From Bacteroidales bacterium (GTDB taxonomy: Bacteria > Bacteroidota > Bacteroidia > Bacteroidales > F082): DNA of 43,185 nt. Of the stretch, positions 25,762 to 33,211 are shown piece by piece (positions within the stretch are counted from its first letter, which is position 1; every line of letters begins with the position of its first letter). The notes under the pieces are model-generated. The model saw only the letters and a program-made list of their open reading frames with translations, searched no databases and was not told the DNA's origin. The position numbers and the translations under genes were made by a program. Where the stretch lies: contig JAGYLH010000015.1 in assembly GCA_018400955.1 (NCBI GenBank), positions 1 through 43,185 on the forward strand. Direction: 5' to 3'.

Positions 25762-25895
25762 CAACATCAAAACACCAAACCCCAAAACGCCAAACGTTTA
25801 ACGCCCAACCCTGAACGCCCAACCCCAAAACGCCAAACGCCCAACGCCCAACGCCCAACGCTAAAACGCCAAACGAATAAACGCCAAACGCCCCC
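25762..25895. repeat. Minisatellite of AACGCCAAACGCCC-type units
   Basis: About 134 nt of degenerate tandem units of 7-14 nt (AACGCCC, AAACGCC, AACCCCAAAACGCC) lie between nikR and the rluB-like gene, directly beside the latter's stop codon. There is no spacer structure, so it is not a CRISPR array. Such tracts invite slippage. Confidence 0.75.
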
Positions 25896-26856
25896 CTACT
25901 TAATCATCTTCAGCATGGTAATTTCCTTAACCGACAAGTGGCGGTACCGGCCACGCGGCAGGTTCAGCTTAGTAAGACCGACCAGCATCACCCGGTCAGG
26001 CGGATAACCTTATAGCCAAATGCTCGAATATGCGCCGCACGATGCGGTTTTTGCCCGAGTGCAATTCAGGCCCACTTCCCTTTTTGATTCTGCTGTTTCC
26101 ACCCAAGCCACTTTGTCCACCTCGGCCTTGCCATCTTCCAGTTCAACGCCTTCCACAATTTTCATCATATCGGCTTTGCTCAGGGGCTTGTCCAGTTCCA
26201 CATGGTAGAGTTTCTTCACTTTGTGGCGCGGGTGCATCAGGCGCTTGGCCAGTTCGCCATCATTGGTAAACAAGAGCAATCCCAAGGTGTTGCGATCGAG
26301 GCGCCTACCGGATAAATACGTTCGGTGCGGCCTTGGCAACAAGTTCCATCACAGTTTTCTGTTGAAAGGGTCGTCTGAAGTGGTGATATAATCCTTGGGC
26401 TTGTTGAGCAAGACGTAGCGCAAGGTTTCGCGGCTCAGTGTTTGTCCGCCATCGCCTTTGTCGTGGATACTCACTTTGGTGCCTACTTCCGAAACAATCA
26501 CGCCGTTCACCTTCACCACACCTGCTTTGATCAGTTTCGTCGGCTTCGCGCCTGGAGCAAACACCCGAATCGACCAAATACTTATTCAGGCACCAGGCCA
26601 TCTTTGGGACTGATGCTGCTGCCGGCTGCCCCTTGGAGCGGCCAAAGGATTGGGGGTACGCTTCTTATATTTGGTACGGGCAGCTCTTGTCCTCCACTGG
26701 TTTTTTGCCTCGTGAAGGGGCTTTGGAAGGACTGTCTTCTTTCTGTTCGCGGCGATCCGGTTTTCCAGCGGCACGAGAACGTGCTGCAGCGGGCCCCTTG
26801 TCTGCTGCTTTTTTCTTTCTATCGGGTCTTTGTCCCTGATTTTCTTTACGATTCAT
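25896..26856 (-). pseudogene. RluB/RsuA-type pseudouridine synthase, frame broken at about seven places
   Basis: Read across frames from ATG 26856 there is a long basic N-terminal tail (MNRKENQGQRPDRKKKAADK), as is normal for the Bacteroidota members. An S4 domain follows (LNKYLVDSGVCSRREAD, then KLIKAGVVKVNGVIVSEVG), then the synthase domain with YVLLNKPKDYITTSDDP, the catalytic-Asp motif GRRLDRNTLGLLLFTNDGEL, KVKKLYHVELDKPLS, SGKNRIVRRIFEHL and a final LNLPRGRYRHLSVKEITML before TAG 25896-25898. All conserved motifs survive; only single-base frame shifts separate them. The intact enzyme would modify 23S or 16S rRNA. The gene may be real and mis-sequenced; I cannot decide from this sequence alone. 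Confidence 0.8.
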
Positions 26857-27137
26857 CTTTAAAAATTTGGCTACAAAGGTAGTTTGTTTTTGGGTATCGT
26901 CCGAAAATTGTCCTAAGTAACAAGCCTGGGGGGATCAAAGGATAAATAAATATGATCTGTAGTAATAGACTGTGCTTTGCACTCCAATAGCATTATATAT
27001 CAACCTTTTAATCATTGAATTCTAGCTATTAATGAATGCGGATAAACATATAATACAGATTATCAGCATTTTACAAAATGATAAGGATTATCATATCATA
27101 CATCGTCAGATCATTACGCAAAGTGCGAAACATTAGT
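26857..27137. other. Intergenic gap, nothing recognised
   Basis: AT-rich sequence between the rluB-like gene start and the terminator of the susCD operon. I see no gene or clear promoter. Confidence 0.35.
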
Positions 27138-27169
27138 AAAAAAAAGCAGGGCCAACCAGCAGCCCTACT
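27138..27169 (-). terminator. Intrinsic terminator of the susCD operon
   Basis: On the minus strand AGTAGGGC, a 9-nt loop, GCCCTGCT and eight T form an 8-bp stem with one G-T pair, 39 nt past the susD stop codon. Confidence 0.75.
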
Positions 27170-27208
27170 TAACACTAACCATAAATCACTAAAAGAAAAA
27201 AATCTTTT

Positions 27209-28714
27209 CTAATAGCCACTGTTTTGAACAGCATTGCTGTTGTTTCTCATTTCATCTTGAGGGATTGGGAACACTTCATGTTTTCCTGTTACAAATCCCA
27301 ATGGGCCGAGTACAGAAGGAGCATCACCCCAGCGCACAAGATCGAGAAAGCGCACCCCCTCGAAGCAAAGTTCGAGTTCGCGTTCTTTTTTAATGGCAGT
27401 CATAATATCGCCAGAGAAAGGAGGGAGTGTAGCTCTGTTTCTGACGAGATTAAGATATTCAGCGGCTTTTCCATCATTTCCGGAAAGGTGATAGGCTTCG
27501 GCTGCCATCAGCAGAACGTCAGCATAGCGAATAAGCCGCAGATTGGTGCCATAGTTGAGCTCGCTTACAGGGCCATCAGTTTCATCCAGTCGTGTTCCGT
27601 ATTTAACCCTGATGCAGCCATCCCAGCCCCAGGCACTCTCGTTGGTCCAATCGCCGCCTTGCGCCCTTAAATCTTCCAAAGACAGGATGGAAGCAACTCT
27701 ACGAGTGGTATCCCCTGCGGCCACAAAAGCGTTATAAAGGTTTTGCTTGGGGTAATTAAAGCCCCAGCCGCCAACAAGGTCTGTGTTTCCGGGTTCGAAA
27801 TAATCACCGCGTGGGCCGGTTAATTGCCAGGTGATATTATTCTCCATGGCACGATTTCCTCCCCATTGAAACGAGCCCCAATCATAGCCCATGTCAGTAA
27901 CCCAAGAAACTTCAAAAAGCGATTCCTCACCAAATTCTGAAGATTGCAAAAATAAGGTGCTAAAATCTTGTTGAAGAGTATATTCTGCCGTAGCAATTAC
28001 TTCTTCGAAAGCAGCTGCTGACTCAGCGTATTTTTTATCATACAGATAGCATTTCCCAAGTAAGGCTTGTGCAGCTCCTTTTGAAGCACGAAAAGCATCT
28101 TCCAATGCGTACTGACTTTTCAAGGGCAGGTCAGGGATAGCCTCGGTTAAATCTTTGGCTACCTGTGCGTAAATGCTCGCGGCATCCACGAAAGGCTGGC
28201 TGTATTCACTTGGAGTCAGGTCGGTTAGATTGAGGGGTCCATTACCAAACATGGAGGCGATTTCAAAAAAGTAGTAGGCACGTAGAAACTTAGCTTCAGC
28301 AATAATTCTTTTACGAAAATCTGTTTCCGGCTTCACATTATTGATTACCTGATTGGCTCGGTAAATACCAAAATAACTCGATTGCCAAACTGCCGTAATA
28401 GTAGCATTACTGGGGCCATAGTTGTATATTCCTAACTCCTGATAAGGAGGTTGGTCACCAGCATCTCCACCACCAACATTTGACTCATCGGAAGGGAAGG
28501 TTTTTACTAAATAGGCACTATTCCAATCACGGGCATTCATCCATTGCAGAATGTCATAGGCTGCAATAACAGCGCGGTTCGCATCTTCGTCAGTATTATA
28601 GAATTTTTCAACGGTGAGCTTTCCTATGGGATCCACTTCCAGAAAATCTTTTTGACAGGCGGCACTTAGTGCGATAAGTGTCATTATTATCAGTGATTTA
28701 TATATCGTTTTCAT
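27209..28714 (-). CDS. susD: SusD/RagB-family glycan-binding lipoprotein
   Basis: The 501-residue outer-membrane lipoprotein has a signal ending IALSAAC (Cys20) followed by QKDFLEVDPIGKLT, the standard SusD start. TPR-like helices include AEAKFLRAYYFFEIASMFG and ASKGAAQALLGKCYLYDKKY. The C-terminal block has LRLIRYADVLLMAAEAYHL and KERELELCFEGVRFLDLVRW, both hallmark SusD motifs. It forms the lid over the SusC porin and binds oligosaccharide at the cell surface. It lies 44 nt downstream of susC, with a terminator just after. The enzymes across the divergent promoter suggest a beta-1,4-glucan or related glucan ligand; this is inference from context. Confidence 0.93.
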   Translation of the reverse strand: MKTIYKSLIIMTLIALSAACQKDFLEVDPIGKLTVEKFYNTDEDANRAVIAAYDILQWMNARDWNSAYLVKTFPSDESNVGGGDAGDQPPYQELGIYNYGPSNATITAVWQSSYFGIYRANQVINNVKPETDFRKRIIAEAKFLRAYYFFEIASMFGNGPLNLTDLTPSEYSQPFVDAASIYAQVAKDLTEAIPDLPLKSQYALEDAFRASKGAAQALLGKCYLYDKKYAESAAAFEEVIATAEYTLQQDFSTLFLQSSEFGEESLFEVSWVTDMGYDWGSFQWGGNRAMENNITWQLTGPRGDYFEPGNTDLVGGWGFNYPKQNLYNAFVAAGDTTRRVASILSLEDLRAQGGDWTNESAWGWDGCIRVKYGTRLDETDGPVSELNYGTNLRLIRYADVLLMAAEAYHLSGNDGKAAEYLNLVRNRATLPPFSGDIMTAIKKERELELCFEGVRFLDLVRWGDAPSVLGPLGFVTGKHEVFPIPQDEMRNNSNAVQNSGY

Positions 28715-28758
28715 ATTTTTATAAGTTAAATGATTAGATAGTTTAAAAAATAAATGAA

Positions 28759-31700
28759 TTACAATCCAAGGGTTAGACCAACCATAAGTCTTCTTGGGTT
28801 TGGATACATACCTCTGTCAATACCAATAGAGTTGTCTCTGCCTGTTCCTGCGGCTGGATCCATTCCCGGGTAGCTGGTAAAAGTGAAGAAATCATCGAGA
28901 GAAACTGAAACCCTCAGGTTCTTAACGGTGTTGTTAAAGGCTGTTACGGGTAAGGTATAGCCCAGCTGTATTTGCCTTATTCTTACATAAGACCCTTTAA
29001 AAACCATTAAATCACTGTTATAGATGAATGGATTTCCCTGATCTGCGCGGGGTCTTTCGTTGGTGCTGCCTTCGCCGGTCCATCTTTCATCAAAGAAGAA
29101 CTGAGGCCTGTTTGAAGTAGCCCTGTCTTGTCTGTTCCATCCAAGCAACACATCGTGGCCGTGCACACCCTGAACGAACAACCTAAGATCAAAAGCTTTG
29201 AAATTGACTCCGGCATTAGCGGCCCACATAAATGTTGGATGCGGATTACCAATCATGGTTTGGTCATCATTGTTTATTAGGTCATCACCATTTGTGTTAA
29301 CAACAATAGGATCACCGGGAACAGGGTTGTAGCCTGCCAGACCGCCATTGGCAGCTTTGTATTCGTCAATTTCGGCCTGATTCTGGAAGATGCCATTGGT
29401 TTGATAACCCCTGAAGTACCAAACAGGAAGCCCAAGCTCAAGTTGTGTAACACTCCATCCGGTGCCCAATGATGCGCCTCCAACCCTGTCAATAAGCGGA
29501 TTGAGGAAAGTAACTTCATTATCAAGAAAAGTCAGGTTTGTGCTTACATCAAATTTTACGGGATTGTCATAATTACGGTAACCCAGTTCAACCTCAATAC
29601 CTTTATTGGTTACATCGCCTGCATTCACAAATGGGGCATTGTTGCCAACTGAAAGGGGTGGTGTGCCGGGAACAAGCAAATCCCTGGTCTTTTTGTTGAA
29701 AAGATCAAGCGCAAAATTAACTTTGTCGTTAAACATATTCATATCGATACCCAGGTTAATTTGCTCACTGGTGGCCCAGGTTAGTTCAGGGTTGGCAAGC
29801 AATTCCGGTTCGGCTCCGGTATAGAAACCGCCACCTGGCTTTGGATACTGAATGCCTGCCGAGGTGATCAGCGACCTGAATTGATCAGGTCCCAGTGTTG
29901 AGAGGTCACCGTTAGTACCCCAAGAAGCCCTTACTTTGAAGAAAGTGATAGCTGATGAGTTCCAGAAGCCCTCCCTTGAAACGATCCATCCGGCAGAAAC
30001 TGAAGGGAAATTACCCCATCTTTGGTCAGGATGCAACAAAGAGGTTCCATCACGTCGAATAATAGCACTAACAAGATATTTGCCATCGTATTCGTAGGTA
30101 CCTCTGGCGAAATAGGAGGAAGTACGCTTGTCTTCCAGATTGCCGCTCAGCAAACCGCTTACATTAACAGGGCCATGTTGTGCAAAGCTTTCATCTTCAG
30201 CAAACATCGGGCCTGATTGGGTGTTAATATATTTCATGGTATATTGCTTGGCTGAAGTTCCTACAACACCACTAACATTGCTTTTGCCGAAAACTTTATC
30301 ATAAGACACAAAATTTTCCCACATCCAGGTAAACCATGTATTGGTGTTATCCCTTACACTCGTAGTCGTGTTCATACGTTCGGGTGAAAACCAGAATGTA
30401 GGTGCCCAAGTATGGTACAACTGATTGGCGACATCAACACTTGTACGGCTGGTAAATTTAAACCCTTTCCAGCTTTCATCACCCAGGATCAGGTAGGCAT
30501 TTCCCATTAGTTTATCCTGTTTGGTGCTGCCTCTGGCAATTGCAATTTCGGCCAATGGATTGGCAATTTCACCTCTCACATTATCCGTCAGGCCATAATA
30601 TAGTCCATCTTCATTTCTGATGAGATTGAAGCCATCATTTAAAGCTGTTTGTGCAAAATCAGGTAAAGCTCCATCAAAAAAGACAGGAGCTGTAGGATCC
30701 ATAGCAAGTGCTTTAAAAACAACACTGTTAAATTCATCATCTTCAGTAATTGCTTGTCTTTCAAAATGGGTATATGCAAGATTTCCACCTACTTTAACCC
30801 AGGGTTTTACCTGCTGTTTGATATTTGTCCTGAAAGAAATACGTTCATAATTCGATTTATCACCACCAATAACACCATCTTGATTGGTGTAGCCGGCAGA
30901 GATATAATAATTACCTTTGTCTGTTCCACCATTAAAGGACAAATGGTGTCGCTGCAAATTAGCTGTTTGCAAGGTTGCATCCATCCAATCAGTGTTATAA
31001 GGTGAGTTTTCAGGAATCTGAACCCCAACATCAGCCTCATTTACCCAAGTTACATAACTGGAGGCATCCATGGGCTTGGCATATTGTCCAACACTTTGGG
31101 TGCCGCCCTGAAAAGAGTATTCGATTCTTCCAACACCGGCTTTTCCGGTTTTGGTTGTGATGAGTACAACCCCATTGGCTGCCTCAGCACCATAGATAGC
31201 TGCCGAAGCCGCATCTTTAAGAACTGTAACTGACTCAATGTCATTTGGTTCCAAATTGTCAACATAGTTTGTGGCAATACCATCAACAACATACAAAGGC
31301 TGAGAACCTCCATTTGTAGCAACCCCTCTTATGATTACCCTTAGGGCTGCGCCAGGTGATCCCGAATTGCTAATAACATTTACGCCGGCTATTCTACCTT
31401 GAATAGCTTGCCCAACAGTTGTGGTTGGAAGCTGATCTATTTCTTTACTGCCAATGTTTGAAATGGCACCTGTGATGTTGGAGCGTTTTTGCACCCCATA
31501 ACCAACCACAAGCACTTCGTCTAATCCTACTACACTTTCTTTGAGTACTATAAACTCTTTAACATTATGCTTAAGTACTTTTTCGATAGTTTCGTAGCCT
31601 ATCATTGAAATGGTAAAAACAACATTTTGTTTATCCAGATTTATCTGGAATGACCCGTCGATACCTGAAATGGTTCCATTGATGGTGCCTTTTTCGATAA

Positions 31701-31872
31701 TATTAACACCTGGTAATGGTTCTCCGTTTTCACCCTGAACTGTTCCAATGTAACTGTAAGTATCCTGGGCAGTAATTGTCATTGTGACACTAAGAACAAG
31801 GAGGACAACCAACGAAACTGCTTTTTTCGCGAAGGTGTCCAGTTTTAAATAGTTGTAAACATCTGGTTTCAT
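28759..31872 (-). CDS. susC: SusC/RagA TonB-dependent outer-membrane transporter
   Basis: The 1037-residue protein has a signal peptide (LVVLLVLSVTMTITAQ) and then a carboxypeptidase-regulatory-like domain (GTVQGENGEPLPGVNIIEKG). A TonB-box-like stretch (VVGLDEVLVVGYG) is near residue 117, the plug has NITGAISNIGSKEI and PLYVVDGIATN, and the rest is a long beta-barrel ending PNPRRLMVGLTLGL with the terminal aromatic/hydrophobic pattern of outer-membrane proteins. It imports SusD-bound oligosaccharides, energised by TonB. Its probable promoter (-7 at 32037-32044) gives an unusually long leader of about 160 nt, with a hairpin near its end. A palindrome at the predicted transcription start suggests control by the adjacent Nudix-like regulator. 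Confidence 0.94.
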   Translation of the reverse strand: MKPDVYNYLKLDTFAKKAVSLVVLLVLSVTMTITAQDTYSYIGTVQGENGEPLPGVNIIEKGTINGTISGIDGSFQINLDKQNVVFTISMIGYETIEKVLKHNVKEFIVLKESVVGLDEVLVVGYGVQKRSNITGAISNIGSKEIDQLPTTTVGQAIQGRIAGVNVISNSGSPGAALRVIIRGVATNGGSQPLYVVDGIATNYVDNLEPNDIESVTVLKDAASAAIYGAEAANGVVLITTKTGKAGVGRIEYSFQGGTQSVGQYAKPMDASSYVTWVNEADVGVQIPENSPYNTDWMDATLQTANLQRHHLSFNGGTDKGNYYISAGYTNQDGVIGGDKSNYERISFRTNIKQQVKPWVKVGGNLAYTHFERQAITEDDEFNSVVFKALAMDPTAPVFFDGALPDFAQTALNDGFNLIRNEDGLYYGLTDNVRGEIANPLAEIAIARGSTKQDKLMGNAYLILGDESWKGFKFTSRTSVDVANQLYHTWAPTFWFSPERMNTTTSVRDNTNTWFTWMWENFVSYDKVFGKSNVSGVVGTSAKQYTMKYINTQSGPMFAEDESFAQHGPVNVSGLLSGNLEDKRTSSYFARGTYEYDGKYLVSAIIRRDGTSLLHPDQRWGNFPSVSAGWIVSREGFWNSSAITFFKVRASWGTNGDLSTLGPDQFRSLITSAGIQYPKPGGGFYTGAEPELLANPELTWATSEQINLGIDMNMFNDKVNFALDLFNKKTRDLLVPGTPPLSVGNNAPFVNAGDVTNKGIEVELGYRNYDNPVKFDVSTNLTFLDNEVTFLNPLIDRVGGASLGTGWSVTQLELGLPVWYFRGYQTNGIFQNQAEIDEYKAANGGLAGYNPVPGDPIVVNTNGDDLINNDDQTMIGNPHPTFMWAANAGVNFKAFDLRLFVQGVHGHDVLLGWNRQDRATSNRPQFFFDERWTGEGSTNERPRADQGNPFIYNSDLMVFKGSYVRIRQIQLGYTLPVTAFNNTVKNLRVSVSLDDFFTFTSYPGMDPAAGTGRDNSIGIDRGMYPNPRRLMVGLTLGL

Positions 31873-31906
31873 AAATTTTGGTTTAAATTAATTTGATTGA
31901 ATTGGT

Positions 31907-31923
31907 TTCGTTTTTTAAACGAA
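31907..31923. repeat. Hairpin in the susC leader
   Basis: TTCGTTT-TTT-AAACGAA is a perfect 7-bp stem, 35 nt before the susC ATG within the long predicted 5' leader. It could affect translation, but nothing more can be read from it. Confidence 0.4.
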
Positions 31924-32017
31924 CAAGAATTTTCTGAAAATAATGAAGGGTTGACTGATGTATCATAGGCCTTTGTTTTTCTTATTTACTAAAAAATATT
32001 TTGCGCATTAAACGTAT

Positions 32018-32032
32018 GTGTATAAAATACAC
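32018..32032. promoter_or_regulatory. Candidate operator 1, at the susC start
   Basis: GTGTAT-AAA-ATACAC is a perfect 6-bp inverted repeat, directly downstream (in the minus direction) of the susC -7 box, so at about +5 of that transcript. A 12-of-15 match lies at the corresponding place in the divergent promoter (32214-32228). Confidence 0.5.
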
Positions 32033-32036
32033 TTAG

Positions 32037-32044
32037 CAAAAGTA
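32037..32044 (-). promoter_or_regulatory. -7 element of the susC promoter
   Basis: On the minus strand this reads TACTTTTG, matching TAnnTTTG. The -33 region is weak, as is usual for promoters that need an activator. The start codon is about 165 nt away. Confidence 0.5.
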
Positions 32045-32201
32045 TAAAAAAAAATATATGGTTAACATTTTTTTAATTTTTTATTTAATTTATAATCATT
32101 CTAAATTGAATAAGTTGTATGTCTTTATGTTAACCTTTATCTTTCTTTAAATTTTTTACCCTAATTTTGTCAAGTTATTCTATCTGTATCGAAAAAGTAA
32201 C

Positions 32202-32209
32202 TATTTTTG
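32202..32209 (+). promoter_or_regulatory. -7 element of the regulator promoter
   Basis: TATTTTTG matches TAnnTTTG and ends 33 nt before ATG 32243. No good -33 box is visible. Confidence 0.5.
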
Positions 32210-32213
32210 CTTT

Positions 32214-32228
32214 GTGTAAATAATACAT
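32214..32228. promoter_or_regulatory. Candidate operator 2, at the regulator's own start
   Basis: GTGTAAATAATACAT has the same length and the same outer bases as operator 1 except for the last position (12 of 15 identical). It begins 5 nt after the -7 box of the regulator gene, mirroring operator 1 at susC. Autoregulation is the natural reading. Confidence 0.5.
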
Positions 32229-32242
32229 AACACTTAGTTGTC

Positions 32243-32974
32243 ATGGAAATTATAAGTAACATTTCGGTAGATTGCGTGATATTTGGGTTTGACAATACCT
32301 GTTTAAATGTATTGCTTACCAAGCGTGAATTAACTGATCCTTTAACCGGCGAACTGATGATTGAAGACTACACCATGCAGGGGCATCATGCTCTTGTGGG
32401 TGAGAATTTAGATGATGCGGCAAAAAGGGTTTTAAAAGACAAAACCGGTCTCGAAGATATTTTTTTAAAGCAATTCTATACTTTTGGTGATACAGATCGC
32501 CTTCTGAAAGAGAAAGATCAGCTTTGGCTTAAGACTAAATTTCCGATGGTAAGGAATCATGTTATTACTGTCGCATACTATTCTTTGGTTGATAGTTCCA
32601 AGGTAAAACCTTATCAACAATATCAAAACACGAAATGGTTTCCGGTAAAGATGCTGCCTGAATTAGGTTTTGATCACGAGAAAATTATTCGCGTGGCTTT
32701 GGAATATCTCCAGGAGGAAATACGAAAGGAACCTATTGGGTTTGAATTGTTGCCGGAGAAGTTTACGCTAACCCAATTGCAGAACCTTTACGAAGTAATT
32801 CTTGATATTAAGCTGGACAGAAGGAACTTTAGAAAAAAAGTTGCCCAAATGAAGCATGTAATACCTTTAAATGAGAAGCAAAAAGGTGTTGCGCATAAAC
32901 CGGCTCAGGTATTTATTTTCAGCCGGGACGTTTATAATAGAACAAAAAAGGAAAGGCTTGACTTTTCCGTTTAA
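32243..32974 (+). CDS. Nudix-like transcriptional regulator with winged-helix C-terminus (NrtR/AraR-type)
   Basis: In this 243-residue protein, residues 1-150 have the Nudix fold (ISVDCVIFGFDNTCLNVLLT, then YTFGDTDR), but the Nudix box is degraded: where active enzymes have G-x5-E-x7-REUxEExGU, this has GENLDDAAKRVLKDKTGLED, lacking the RE and EE metal ligands. Residues about 160-235 (KFTLTQLQNLYEVILDIKLD, RRNFRKKVAQMKHVIPL) form the winged-helix DNA-binding domain of NrtR-like regulators. In Bacteroidota such proteins, for example AraR, control sugar-use loci. The likely effector is a sugar or sugar phosphate from this locus. It is divergent from susC with matching palindromes in the shared region, and probably begins the rightward operon. 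Confidence 0.85.
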   Translation: MEIISNISVDCVIFGFDNTCLNVLLTKRELTDPLTGELMIEDYTMQGHHALVGENLDDAAKRVLKDKTGLEDIFLKQFYTFGDTDRLLKEKDQLWLKTKFPMVRNHVITVAYYSLVDSSKVKPYQQYQNTKWFPVKMLPELGFDHEKIIRVALEYLQEEIRKEPIGFELLPEKFTLTQLQNLYEVILDIKLDRRNFRKKVAQMKHVIPLNEKQKGVAHKPAQVFIFSRDVYNRTKKERLDFSV

Positions 32975-33079
32975 AATATTCTGAAAGTAATTAGGTGTTG
33001 TTGTTGTAGCTGGCTCGCTTTTGTCTTGTGCTTGCATAGGGGGTTTCTTTCTTTGCCTGCACAATGCAGCATAATTGTT

Positions 33080-33196
33080 TCATTCTTTAGCATCCGCAGA
33101 ATCAGACTTAGCTTCGGGTTCAACAGATGAAGGGGATGACATACCTGAGTCAGGTTTATGATCGGTTTTTGGGTTTGACTGCTTTTTTTTTGACAT
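33080..33196 (-). CDS. Possible small hydrophilic protein, 38 residues, antisense in the gap
   Basis: The ORF reads MSKKKQSNPKTDHKPDSGMS and ends EPEAKSDSADAKE. It is Lys/Ser/Asp-rich, low in complexity and without hydrophobic core, like several small basic-acidic proteins seen in Bacteroidota genomes. It lies on the strand opposite to the operon, between the regulator and transporter genes. I see no convincing promoter and no family. It may be a chance ORF. Confidence 0.3.
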   Translation of the reverse strand: MSKKKQSNPKTDHKPDSGMSSPSSVEPEAKSDSADAKE

Positions 33197-33211
33197 GCTA
33201 ATTACAAATCA

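Noticed and set aside
25762..25895. Possible CRISPR array
   Set aside because: Units are short (7-14 nt), degenerate and contiguous, with no unique spacers and no cas genes nearby.
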